NCBI RefSeq assembly: GCF_002020355.1
Contig: NZ_MPZV01000003.1
Span: 496,001 to 560,000, forward strand
DNA length: 64,000 nt
Reading direction: 5' to 3'
Source: Thioclava sediminum
GTDB lineage: Bacteria > Pseudomonadota > Alphaproteobacteria > Rhodobacterales > Rhodobacteraceae
Under the pieces are notes generated by a model that saw only the letters and a list, made by a program, of their open reading frames with translations, had not been told where the DNA came from and made no database searches. Position 1 is the stretch's first letter; every line of letters starts with the position of its first letter. The position numbers and the translations under genes were made by a program. Shown in pieces: positions 39,109 through 47,673 of this stretch.

Positions 39109-39262
39109 GAAAGCCTCCCTTCCTCCCATGATCATATTCATAGGTGATGATACAAAACGCCAAAGCCGTTTCAACTTTTTTCAGCGCCGCAATGCGGCAA
39201 ATGACATACCATTGGAAAACGCCCTGCCCGCTCCATCTGAAAAATCATATAAAGACAAAGCT
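39109..39262. promoter_or_regulatory. Divergent promoter of the sulfur operon and the serine hydrolase
   Basis: AT-rich (…ATGATCATATTCATAGGTGATGATAC…), with the imperfect inverted repeat ATCAT…ATGAT at about 39129-39149. BigR-type sulfide repressors bind AT-rich palindromes before such operons, but the match here is too weak to assign. Confidence 0.4.
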
Positions 39263-40153
39263 TTGACCCAAACCGCCACCGCCTTCACCGCGACGATCGA
39301 CCGCGACGGCCGCTGCCAAACGGACCAGTCAGGGGCGCGGCTCTTTCCGTATTGGAGCTTCACCAAGCCCGTGATCGCGGCGCTGGCGCTGATGCTCGAG
39401 TCTGAGAAGCGGCTCGATCTGGACGCGCCGCTCGATCTGCCGGAGCTGGTTGCGGGGGGTACGCTAGCGCAGCTTCTGGAGCACAGCGCGGGCCTGCCCG
39501 ATTACGGCACCCTGCCCGCCTATCACGCGGATGTAGCAGCGGGGCGCACGCCGTGGCCGCGCGATCTGCTCGTGGCCCGGACGCTCGCGCAGCCCGCGCC
39601 ATTTCCGCCCGGCGAAGGGTGGCGCTATTCCAACCTCGGCTACATGCTCGCCCGCGAGGTGATCGAAGGCGCGGCAGGCCGGAGCCTCGCGGAACTGGTG
39701 CAAGAGCGGATCGCAGCGCCGCTGGGGCTGGAGAACGTCCGGCTCGCCCAAACGCCCGCTGATTTCGCGGCGCTTCACTGGCCCGAGGCGCGCGACTACC
39801 ACCCCGGGTGGGTCTATCACCGCACGCTGATCGGCACGGCGGGCGATGCGGCGCGGCTATTGCACGGGCTGCGCGGGCTGCTGCCCAAAGCCGCATTCGC
39901 CCGCATGACCGCCTGCCGCGAATTGGGCGGCGCGTTGCCCGACCGCCCTTGGACGCGGCATGGTTACGGGCTGGGGCTGATGTGCGGCGACTGGGGCGAC
40001 ACCCGCGTCTTCGGCCATTCCGGCGCGGGGCCGTTCAGTTCCAACGCCGTCTATCACTGCCCCGAGACAGGCCGCACCGCCGCCGCCTTCACGCATGGTC
40101 CCTTCGAAGGACCGGCGGAACAAGTCGTGGCAAAGCTCGTGGCAGGGCGGTGA
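39263..40153 (+). CDS. Serine hydrolase (class C beta-lactamase-like)
   Basis: A protein of about 296 residues with the penicillin-binding/beta-lactamase fold. The nucleophile motif SxxK is SFTK (~32-35), YxN is YSN (~122) and the third motif is HSGAG. The start is uncertain: TTG at 39263 gives a product that begins right before the domain; no ATG in the same frame has a ribosome site nearby. No signal peptide is visible, so it is probably cytoplasmic and an esterase/peptidase rather than a resistance enzyme. Confidence 0.75.
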   Translation: MTQTATAFTATIDRDGRCQTDQSGARLFPYWSFTKPVIAALALMLESEKRLDLDAPLDLPELVAGGTLAQLLEHSAGLPDYGTLPAYHADVAAGRTPWPRDLLVARTLAQPAPFPPGEGWRYSNLGYMLAREVIEGAAGRSLAELVQERIAAPLGLENVRLAQTPADFAALHWPEARDYHPGWVYHRTLIGTAGDAARLLHGLRGLLPKAAFARMTACRELGGALPDRPWTRHGYGLGLMCGDWGDTRVFGHSGAGPFSSNAVYHCPETGRTAAAFTHGPFEGPAEQVVAKLVAGR

Positions 40154-40306
40154 GGGCTGCGCCCGACTCTGGGTGGGCGCATGCGCTCCCTAGGTGGATT
40201 TCCGTTTATCGATCCACCTCTCCCCAACCTGCGTTCGCGCGGCGCCGGTGCAAATGCGCCCTCCCGGGGGGAGGGTCGGGCGCGGCCCGGGCTGGCCGCC
40301 CGGGCG
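40153..40306 (-). repeat. Interspersed palindromic repeat element, copy B
   Basis: Positions 40253-40306 are the exact reverse complement of 33337-33390 (54 bases). About 40153-40195 matches the far end of copy A (…GGGCTGCGCCCGACTCTGGGTGGGCGC…). The middle differs. The element lies between the hydrolase stop and the glutamate-synthase-like stop, a convergent gap. Confidence 0.75.
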
Positions 40307-40431
40307 CAGGCACGGTTTCACACGCGTTCTGACGCCTCGGGCACTCCCCTCATCGCAAGCAAGAGACGCCGCCAAAAAGAAAGGCGGCAACCTCCGTCGC
40401 CGCCTCTCCCAAGATACCGTGAAATCCGATC

Positions 40432-42042
40432 TCACACGCCGCTGTCGAAGGGCTCGAACGCCTCGGCGCGGGCACGCTTCCAGCGCTTGAGATAGCCGAA
40501 GCGGTCGTCATCCTCGCGCAGGAGGAACCCTTCGGGCATGTAGTGATAGATCTCGTCGCCCACTTTGAAATCGCGCTCGCGGTCGCGCACCAGCAGGTGA
40601 TGCGGCAGGAACTGCCCCGGATGGGTGAGGCCCGCAGCCCCCGTCATCTCGGCCAGCGCCTTCATCGTGTTGCGGTGGAAATTGGCCACGCGGGTCGACT
40701 TTTCGGGCACCACCAGCGCGCGCTGACGGATCGGGTCCTGCGTGGTCACACCGGTCGGGCATTTGTTCGTGTGGCACGACTGCGCCTGAATGCAGCCGAT
40801 CGAGAACATGAAGCCGCGCGCCGAGTTCGCCCAATCCGCCCCGATCGCCAGAACCTTGGCGATATGGAAGGCGGTCACGACCTTGCCCGAGGCCCCGATC
40901 TTCACCTGATCGCGCAGCCCCGCCCCGCGCAGCGTGTTGTGCACGAAGCTGAGACCTTCCACGAGCGGGAAGCCCATGTGGTTCGCGAATTCCAGAGGTG
41001 CGGCCCCGGTGCCGCCCTCCTTGCCATCGACCACGATGAAATCGGGGGTGATGCCGGTCTCCAGCATCGCCTTGACGATGCACATGAATTCGCGGCGGTG
41101 ACCGACGCAAAGCTTGAAGCCCACCGGCTTGCCGCCCGACAGCTCGCGCAGCTGGCCGATGAATTCCATCATCTCCAGCGGGGTCGAGAAGGCCGAATGC
41201 GAGGCGGGCGAGATGCAGTCGCGATCCATCGGAATGTCGCGCGCCTCGGCGATCTCCGGGGTGATCTTGGCCGCAGGCAGCATGCCGCCATGGCCCGGCT
41301 TCGCACCCTGGCTCAGCTTCAGCTCGATCATCTTGACCTGAGGGTCCTGCGCGCGTTTGGCGAATTTCTCGGGGTTGAAGCTGCCATCATGGTTGCGACA
41401 GCCGAAATAGCCCGAGCCGACCTCATAGATCAGATCGCCGCCCTCACGGTGATAGCGCGAAATCCCGCCCTCGCCCGTGTCATGCGCGAAGCCGCCCATC
41501 TTCGCGCCCTTGTTGAGCGCCATGATCGCATTCGCCGACAGCGCCCCGAAAGACATGGCCGAGATATTGTAGATCGACGCCTTGTAGGGCTGCTTGCACG
41601 CCTCCCCGCCGATCTCGACGCGGAAATCGCTATCCTCGATATGGCGCGGCTTCACCGAATGGGTAATCCACTGATAGCCCGATTCCGAGACGCGGATACG
41701 GGTGCCGAAGGGTTTGGCATCCTCGATATCCTTGGCGCGCTGATAGACGATCGTGCGCGTCGCGCGGGAGAACGGAATGTCCTCGTCGTCCCCCTCGATC
41801 AGGTACTGGCGGATCTCGGGGCGGATTTCCTCGAAGAAGAACCGCAGATGGCCGAGGATCGGATAGTTTCGGGTGATCGCATGCTTGGTCTGGATCAGAT
41901 CGTGGATCCCGACCAGCGTCAGGAAACCGAAGAGGATAGCGACGACCAGAAACCAATCGGTAAGGATCAAACCGGAAACTGCGGCGAGCGTCAGCAGAGC
42001 TGACAAGACGAGTGGTGAAAACCGTATAAAACGCGTGAACAT
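40432..42042 (-). CDS. FMN-dependent glutamate-synthase-like protein, membrane-anchored
   Basis: A 536-residue protein. Two hydrophobic segments (~10-45) precede a GltB2 (glutamate synthase central/FMN) domain. FMN-binding features include KIGASGKVVTAFHIAKVLAIGADW. Three Cys in CIQAQSCHTNKC fit the 3Fe-4S ligands. It lacks the glutaminase (N-terminal) domain, as in archaeal-type and 'FMN-binding glutamate synthase family' proteins. Whether it makes glutamate is unknown; an electron-transfer or dehydrogenase role is possible. Monocistronic. Confidence 0.88.
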   Translation of the reverse strand: MFTRFIRFSPLVLSALLTLAAVSGLILTDWFLVVAILFGFLTLVGIHDLIQTKHAITRNYPILGHLRFFFEEIRPEIRQYLIEGDDEDIPFSRATRTIVYQRAKDIEDAKPFGTRIRVSESGYQWITHSVKPRHIEDSDFRVEIGGEACKQPYKASIYNISAMSFGALSANAIMALNKGAKMGGFAHDTGEGGISRYHREGGDLIYEVGSGYFGCRNHDGSFNPEKFAKRAQDPQVKMIELKLSQGAKPGHGGMLPAAKITPEIAEARDIPMDRDCISPASHSAFSTPLEMMEFIGQLRELSGGKPVGFKLCVGHRREFMCIVKAMLETGITPDFIVVDGKEGGTGAAPLEFANHMGFPLVEGLSFVHNTLRGAGLRDQVKIGASGKVVTAFHIAKVLAIGADWANSARGFMFSIGCIQAQSCHTNKCPTGVTTQDPIRQRALVVPEKSTRVANFHRNTMKALAEMTGAAGLTHPGQFLPHHLLVRDRERDFKVGDEIYHYMPEGFLLREDDDRFGYLKRWKRARAEAFEPFDSGV

Positions 42043-42119
42043 GCCCCCTCCCGCGGGGTAAGTAGCCTCTGTTCCTGCGCGGACACTCTAGCGCGCGAGG
42101 GCTCTATGTCTAAGAACTA

Positions 42120-42911
42120 TTACGCCCGCAACCCCGGATCGGACCAGATCGCGGCCTCCAGCGCGTCGAGCCCATCGGTCAGCGCGGCAGGCCCGGGCTG
42201 CAGGATCAGGGTGGATTTGACCTCGTGCAGCCGGTTTCGCGCAACAGCCGGGACGTCCTGCCAGCCTCGCCTTGCGGAAACTTTCTCGGGGCGGAATTTC
42301 TTGCCGCACCACGACCCCACGATGACCTCGGGCGCGGCGGCGATCACTTGTTCGGGAGTGACGATGCGATGCTTGGCTTTGCCCTCTCTTGCCAGATCGG
42401 CGAAGACATCGCGCCCGCCCGCAATCTCGATCAGTTCCGACACCCAGCCCACGGCGGAGATAAGCGGCTCATCCCATTCCTCGAACCAGACGCGCGGACG
42501 GTTGGGGCGCGGCTTCGCGGCGATCTCCGCCAGACGCGTCTCGTAACCCGCGGCGAGCAGTTCCGCCCGCTCGGTGCAGCCCACCAGCGCGCCCACCGTG
42601 CAGATCATGTCGAGGATACCCGCGACCGAGCGTTGGTTGAACGCGTGAACGGCGACGCCCTCGCGCACCAGCCCCGCGACGATATCGGCCTGAAGGTCCG
42701 AGAAGGTCAGAACGAGGTCCGGCTCCAGCGCGAGGATCTTCGGCAGATCGGCGGAGATGAAGGCCGAGACGCGCGGCTTTTCCTGACGCACCCGTTTGGG
42801 GCGCACCGCGTAGCCCGAGACGCCGACGATGCGCGCGTCCTCACCCAGAAGGTAGAGCGTCTCGACCGTCTCCTCGGTCAGGCAGACGATGCGCTCGGCC
42901 GGAAATGCCAT
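42120..42911 (-). CDS. Cobalamin-binding protein of BtuF type, no signal peptide
   Basis: A 263-residue helical-backbone binding protein. Two lobes are visible: RIVCLTEETVETLYLLGEDARIVGVSGYAVRP… and, after a helix, RVWFEEWDEPLISAVGWVSELIEIAGG. It starts directly with the mature fold (MAFPAERIVCL), so it is probably cytoplasmic or not exported by Sec. The start overlaps the btuD stop (TGATG). As last gene of a cobalamin-riboswitch operon it is likely to bind cobalamin or an intermediate; the first BtuF copy has a signal peptide. Confidence 0.8.
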   Translation of the reverse strand: MAFPAERIVCLTEETVETLYLLGEDARIVGVSGYAVRPKRVRQEKPRVSAFISADLPKILALEPDLVLTFSDLQADIVAGLVREGVAVHAFNQRSVAGILDMICTVGALVGCTERAELLAAGYETRLAEIAAKPRPNRPRVWFEEWDEPLISAVGWVSELIEIAGGRDVFADLAREGKAKHRIVTPEQVIAAAPEVIVGSWCGKKFRPEKVSARRGWQDVPAVARNRLHEVKSTLILQPGPAALTDGLDALEAAIWSDPGLRA

Positions 42912-43657
42912 CAGACCCCCAAGGTGGAAAGCGGTTGAAAAACGGGGCCTTCCGGCGTGTTCTTGAAGTGCGCGCGGATGTGGAAGACCTGCGCAAGAAG
43001 CGCCTCGGTCAGCACCTCGCCGGGCGCACCGTCCGCGACCAGCCGCCCGCGATCCATCACCCAAAGCCGGGTGCAATGGCGCGCGGCCAGCCCCAGATCA
43101 TGCAGCGAGGTGACCACCGCGCCGCCCGCCTGCGCATGGGCGGTGAAGACCTGCATCGTCGCGATCTGCGCCGCCGGGTCGAGGCCTGCGATAGGCTCGT
43201 CGGCGAGGATCAGCGGGCTTTCCTGTGCGAGCGCCCGCGCGATCAGCACCCGCGCCTGCTCACCGCCCGAGAGCTGCGTGGCGGCGCGGTCGCGGTAGTT
43301 GTCGAGCCCCATTCGGCGCAGCGCCTCCTCCACCGCAGCCGCCCCGCGCGTCGCCTGATCGCGTCCATGCGGCAGCCGCCCCAGCGCCACCAGATCGGCG
43401 ACCGACAGCCCCCAGGCGATCTCGCGCGCCTGCGGCAGCCAAGCCGCCGCCCGTGCTCGCGCCATCGGATCTAGCGCCGATAGCGAACTGTCCCCGCGAT
43501 GCGCCAAAAGCCCCATCGCGCCCCGCAGCAGCGAGGTCTTGCCCGCGCCATTGGGCCCGATCAGCCCGATCACCTCGCCCGGCCCGACCTGCGCCGAGAC
43601 GCGATCGACGACCGGACATTCGCCACGCAGAACGGTGAGGTTTTCCAGCTCCAGCAT
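42911..43657 (-). CDS. btuD: Cobalamin ABC transporter ATPase
   Basis: A 248-residue FecCD/BtuCD-type ATPase. Walker A is GPNGAGKTS (~34), the signature is LSGGEQARVLIARAL and Walker B is LILADEPIAGLD. It overlaps btuC by one base (TGATG at 43657) and the next gene similarly. Assigned to cobalamin because of the riboswitch and btuB; sequence alone would also fit iron-siderophore import. Confidence 0.9.
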   Translation of the reverse strand: MLELENLTVLRGECPVVDRVSAQVGPGEVIGLIGPNGAGKTSLLRGAMGLLAHRGDSSLSALDPMARARAAAWLPQAREIAWGLSVADLVALGRLPHGRDQATRGAAAVEEALRRMGLDNYRDRAATQLSGGEQARVLIARALAQESPLILADEPIAGLDPAAQIATMQVFTAHAQAGGAVVTSLHDLGLAARHCTRLWVMDRGRLVADGAPGEVLTEALLAQVFHIRAHFKNTPEGPVFQPLSTLGV

Positions 43658-44640
43658 CAGCCCTCGCGCCCCATTTTGCGGATCATCGACAGGAAGAACG
43701 GCGCGCCGACCAGCGCGGTCAGAACGCCCAGTTTCAGGTCGCGCTCGGGCGCGATCACCCGCGTGGCGATATCGGCCAGCGTCAGCATCGCCGCCCCGCC
43801 AAGCGCTGAAGCCGGCAGCAGCCGCGAGGGCCGCGCACCCACGGATTTGCGCAACAGATGCGGCACGACGAGGCCGACAAAGCCGATCGCCCCCGCGACA
43901 GCCGTGGCCGCACCGACCATCAGCGCCGTGCCGAAGACGATCTGAAGCCGAAGCCTTTTCAACGAGATACCCATCGAAGCTGCAGCATCTTCCCCAAGGC
44001 TCAGCGCATCGAGCCCCGCGCCCGCGCGCAGTAGGATCAGCGCGCCGACGATCAGGAACGGCAGCGCCAGCGCGACATGGGTCATCGAGCGGTCGGCAAG
44101 CGAGCCCATCATCCAGAACACGATCTCGGCCGCGGCATAGGGCGATGGCGCAAGGTTCAGCACCAGCGCGGTCGCCGCCGCCGCCAGCGCCGAGACCGCG
44201 ATCCCCGCAAGGATCAGCACCAGCGCCCGACCCTCGCGTCCCGCAAGGATCAGGATCAGCGCGACGGCCACGCCCGCGCCCGCCAATGCGGCCAGCGGCA
44301 GGGCCAGCGCGAAGAGCGCGTAGAGCCCGGTCTGGATCGCGATCACCGCGCCAAGCGCCGCCCCCGCAGAGGTGCCGATCAACCCCGGCTCGGCCAGCGG
44401 ATTGCGCAGGAAGCCTTGCATCGCCGCGCCCGACAGCCCCAGCGCGGCGCCGACGCCGATCCCGAGGATCGCGCGCGGCAGGCGCAACTCGCGCATCACA
44501 AGGCCCGCCGCGCCATCGCCCGAGATCAGCGCAGAGAGGCCGTGAAGCGGCGAGATACCCGACGGCCCGATCAACAGCGAGGCTGCGAACAGCACCGCAC
44601 AGAGGACGGAGAGAAGGATGAGGATCGTGCGATAACTCAT
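43657..44640 (-). CDS. btuC: Cobalamin ABC transporter permease
   Basis: A 327-residue FecCD-family permease with about ten helices. Family blocks are LPRAILGIGVGAALGLSGAAMQGFLRNPLAEPGLIGTSAGAALGAV and the C-terminal IGFVGLVVPHLLRKSVG…RVIAPERDLKLGVLTALVGAPFFL. It overlaps both neighbours (four bases with btuF, one with btuD), so the operon is tightly coupled. Confidence 0.92.
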   Translation of the reverse strand: MSYRTILILLSVLCAVLFAASLLIGPSGISPLHGLSALISGDGAAGLVMRELRLPRAILGIGVGAALGLSGAAMQGFLRNPLAEPGLIGTSAGAALGAVIAIQTGLYALFALALPLAALAGAGVAVALILILAGREGRALVLILAGIAVSALAAAATALVLNLAPSPYAAAEIVFWMMGSLADRSMTHVALALPFLIVGALILLRAGAGLDALSLGEDAAASMGISLKRLRLQIVFGTALMVGAATAVAGAIGFVGLVVPHLLRKSVGARPSRLLPASALGGAAMLTLADIATRVIAPERDLKLGVLTALVGAPFFLSMIRKMGREG

Positions 44641-45515
44641 TGCGCCAACTTCTCTTTCTCGATTTTACGCCCGAGCGTCGCCAGCGTCTCCACCGCGCCC
44701 AGCATCGCCGGTGCGCCGCAGGTCCAGCTTGCATCGCGCAGCCCCCGCACGACCGGCAGATCGCGCAGCACCGGATGCGCCAGCACCTCCTGCGCGCGGC
44801 TCGTGCCGGTGCCGCCTTGCGAGCCGCCAACGACCACCAGATCGGGGCGATCCATCACCAGATCTTCCAGCGGCAACCGCCCGCCCCAGTCGAGCCCCGG
44901 ACCGCTGACGACATTCTGAAACCCTGCCATTTCAAGGATTTGCCCTTCAAGGGTCCGCGGGCCATAGCCGTAACCCGAAGGCCCGATGATCGCAGCTTTC
45001 AGCCCCGGCGCAGGCGTCTTGATCGCCGCCAGCCGCGCATCGAAATCCGCGAGCATCTTCGCCGCGCGATCGGGATGGCCGAGCAGTTTGCCCATCGTCT
45101 CGATCCGGCCCCGAATTTCGGGCAGCGAGGTGCCGGGCGGCAGTTGCTCTACCCGGATCCCGAGCGTTCGCAACATGCGGATCGTGTCCGGATTCGACCA
45201 TGTGTCGGCCAGAACGAGATCGGGGTGCAGAATCGAGATTTCCTCGGCACGTCCGTAGTTTACGGGCAGATCTTCAGCCTGCTTCCAATGCACCGACATC
45301 GACGGATCGGTCGCGAAATGGCTGACCGAGACGACCTGCGACGGATCGGCCAGCGCCAGCGCCAGCTGATCCGTGCAGAGGTTTATGGATACGACACGCT
45401 GCGGCGCTTCGTCCACAGCCTCACCCGCCCGTGCGGAGGAGGTCGCCGCCAAGGCGGCGAAAAGGGCGGCGCAAACCGCCCCTTTCAGATCAGAACCGCG
45501 CACGCAGCCCCACAT
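44637..45515 (-). CDS. btuF: Periplasmic cobalamin-binding protein
   Basis: A ~292-residue exported binding protein of the helical-backbone class. Signal region LKGAVCAALFAALAATSSARA is followed by APQRVVSINLCTDQLALALADPSQVVSVSHF. The start is at the btuB 3' end (26-base overlap); GTG at 45503 is an alternative. It should deliver cobalamin from the periplasm to BtuCD. Domain and operon position are convincing. Confidence 0.88.
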   Translation of the reverse strand: MWGCVRGSDLKGAVCAALFAALAATSSARAGEAVDEAPQRVVSINLCTDQLALALADPSQVVSVSHFATDPSMSVHWKQAEDLPVNYGRAEEISILHPDLVLADTWSNPDTIRMLRTLGIRVEQLPPGTSLPEIRGRIETMGKLLGHPDRAAKMLADFDARLAAIKTPAPGLKAAIIGPSGYGYGPRTLEGQILEMAGFQNVVSGPGLDWGGRLPLEDLVMDRPDLVVVGGSQGGTGTSRAQEVLAHPVLRDLPVVRGLRDASWTCGAPAMLGAVETLATLGRKIEKEKLAQ

Positions 45516-47313
45516 AGGCGGCGCGACCCGAGGTGCCGTAGCCCGGCCAGAGCTGGTAATCGGTGTCGGTCAGGTTCTCGATACGCAGATAGGCCTCTTT
45601 GTCATTGCCCAGATCGTAGGTCATCTGCGCGTTCAGCAGGCCGTAATCGGGCTGGCTCTGACGATCGGTGACCACGCGCATATCGGCGGCGAGCGTGAGC
45701 TTGTCAGTCACCTGCGCGTCGATCCCGGCGGTCAGCGTATGCCGCCCGAAAGCCGAGTTCCACGTCGAGCCGGCAGAGAGACCGTCGGGGTTCTTCGAGT
45801 CCAGATAGGTATAGCCGAGGCTGTAATTGACCGTGCTGGAGATCGGCCCTTTCAGACCCAGCTCCAGACCCTGCCGCTTGGCGGTGCCCGAGGTCTGGTA
45901 ATAGCTGTAGGTCGTGTTGCTGTAGTCGATCAGATCGTCCACCTCGATATGGAACAGCGTCGCGGTCAGCTTATGCGCTCCGAAATCACGCTCGACCCCA
46001 AGGTCGTAGCTCAGCGATTTCTCCGGCTTGAGATCGGGATTGCCCGCATAGCCGTCATAAAGCTCGTAGCCCGACGGCGCGCGGAACCCGTTGCCCACCG
46101 AGGCACGCAAGAGAGTCGCGGCATCGGCCTGCCAGGTGACGCCGAGACGGCCCGTGGTGTTGCCGCCGAAATCCGAGTGATCGTCATGGCGCGCCGAGGC
46201 GGTCACGTTCACGCCGTCCATCGGCGAGAAGGCATATTCGCCGAAGACGCCCGTATCCGCGGTCAGGACATCGCCCGTGACATAGGTGCCGGTATAGGTT
46301 TCCAGCGTGCGATCCGCGCCGAAGGTCACGCGGCCCGGCCCGAGATCGGTCGAAGCTTTCCAGTCGAGTTTGCGGCGTTTGCCCTCGTAGCCATAGTCAT
46401 AGACCGGATACCAGCGCGAGGTCGTGTAATAGGTCAGACCGAGCTCGTGATCGAGCGGACCTGTCGTGAATTTCGCGAAGAGACGCCCGCCCCGCTCCTT
46501 GTGGACGGTGTATTCGTTGCTGTCCGTGGGCGGCGAGCTGAAGCCGTTGTCGAACTCGCCCCGGTCGTTCTGCGCGAAGCCGTTGAAGCCGATCAGCAGA
46601 TTGTCGGAGATGCGCTTCTGCGCGCGCAGGCTCACGCGATCGGCGCGGTAGCCGTCTTTCTCGGTATTGCCGTTCTTCTTGTCGGCCGCCGAGAAACCAG
46701 CGGTGTAGACTTTCGACAGCTGGATCGCGAGCTCGTCGTCACCCTTCTTCCAACCGAAGTTATAGGCCGCATTCGCGGTGTGGTAGGAGCCGAGCTCGAG
46801 CTTTACGCTCTGGGTCACGCCATCCTCGGTCGGGCGCGGCGTGTCGAGGTTGATGACACCGGCGACCGCCTGCCCGCCATAGACCGCCGATTGCGAGCCG
46901 CGCATGATCTCGACCCGGTCGTAGTTGAACGTGTTGAACCGGCCCAGATCGGGCAGCACCTGCGGCGCGGACGGATCGGAGACGTCGATCCCGTCCACCA
47001 TAACCTTCACGTAGTTCTGCGACACGCCGCGGATGGTGAAGCCGGTCTGCGCGCCCATCGGCCCGCGCGACAGGATGCCGACGCCCGGCGATTGCGCGAT
47101 CAGATTGGCAAGGCGGGTCTGGCCCGAACGCTCCAACTCGTTGCGCGACAGCACGGTGACCGCCTGCGCGGTCTTGTCCGACGATTGCGGCTCGAGCGCA
47201 CCGTGGTAGATCACGATCTCATCGAGTTGGTAAGGTTGGCTGTCTTGCGCAAGCGCAGGGGCTGCCAGCGCGGTGGTGAGCATCAGGCCCATGGTCAAAC
47301 GGGTGCGGATCAT
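45490..47313 (-). CDS. btuB: TonB-dependent cobalamin receptor
   Basis: A 607-residue outer-membrane receptor. Signal peptide (MIRTRLTMGLMLTTALAAPALA-QD), then a TonB box region (LDEIVIYHG), plug (TGFTIRGVSQNYVKVMVDGIDVSDPS…VYGGQAVAGVINLDT) and a 22-strand-type barrel ending in Phe (VGLRARF). I chose MIRTRLTMG over an upstream frame through the leader. The riboswitch directly upstream makes cobalamin the likely ligand. Confidence 0.95.
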   Translation of the reverse strand: MIRTRLTMGLMLTTALAAPALAQDSQPYQLDEIVIYHGALEPQSSDKTAQAVTVLSRNELERSGQTRLANLIAQSPGVGILSRGPMGAQTGFTIRGVSQNYVKVMVDGIDVSDPSAPQVLPDLGRFNTFNYDRVEIMRGSQSAVYGGQAVAGVINLDTPRPTEDGVTQSVKLELGSYHTANAAYNFGWKKGDDELAIQLSKVYTAGFSAADKKNGNTEKDGYRADRVSLRAQKRISDNLLIGFNGFAQNDRGEFDNGFSSPPTDSNEYTVHKERGGRLFAKFTTGPLDHELGLTYYTTSRWYPVYDYGYEGKRRKLDWKASTDLGPGRVTFGADRTLETYTGTYVTGDVLTADTGVFGEYAFSPMDGVNVTASARHDDHSDFGGNTTGRLGVTWQADAATLLRASVGNGFRAPSGYELYDGYAGNPDLKPEKSLSYDLGVERDFGAHKLTATLFHIEVDDLIDYSNTTYSYYQTSGTAKRQGLELGLKGPISSTVNYSLGYTYLDSKNPDGLSAGSTWNSAFGRHTLTAGIDAQVTDKLTLAADMRVVTDRQSQPDYGLLNAQMTYDLGNDKEAYLRIENLTDTDYQLWPGYGTSGRAAYVGLRARF

Positions 47314-47673
47314 ATCCAATTCCCTCGTATCGCGACTCTGTGGTCGCGTGAACTTCGTATCGTAAGTCTTTGGAAATTTGGAATTTCCGCCGACGGTGAG
47401 AATGTCACCACTGACGGAAGACCGCCTCCGCTGCGCGCCCCGCACAGGCAGAAAGGATGAGCGCCTCGGCAGGTCTCCTGGCTCGCGGGTCTTGGTTTCG
47501 GCTGGCCTTCCCGGGTCGCCCCAGTGGCTCAGTCAGCCGTCACTCGCCGCTCACAGTTGCGGGGGCAGCCCCGGAATGAATGCACGCATCGCACCGGGTT
47601 CCCTTTTCATCCGCCAAAGCGGAACCGAAGTGCCCCTGCTGTGCCGCGCGCGCCGCAGTCTGTCAAGAAAATT
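47314..47673 (-). other. btuB leader region
   Basis: This 360-base gap between btuB and the DUF475 gene holds the riboswitch at 47461-47630. Between the aptamer and the btuB start about 150 bases remain for the expression platform; no perfect terminator hairpin is obvious there, so translation may be the control point. Confidence 0.6.
47461..47630 (-). ncRNA. Cobalamin riboswitch
   Basis: On the minus strand the classic B12 element is readable: GGGAACCCGGTGCGA near the 5' side, the conserved core GGGCTGCCCCCGCAACTGTGA, GCCACTGGGGCGACCCGGGAAGGCC, and the B12-box end CCGCGAGCCAGGAGACCTGCC. Order and spacing match the family. Bound adenosylcobalamin would be expected to turn down btuBFCD expression. 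Confidence 0.95.

Noticed and set aside
39263-40153. Serine hydrolase as a true antibiotic-resistance beta-lactamase
   Set aside because: No signal peptide is visible, and the motifs fit many esterases and peptidases of the same fold.
45373-47460. A 695-codon frame opposite btuB, running through the riboswitch
   Set aside because: No ribosome site or domain; btuB and the riboswitch on the other strand explain the sequence.
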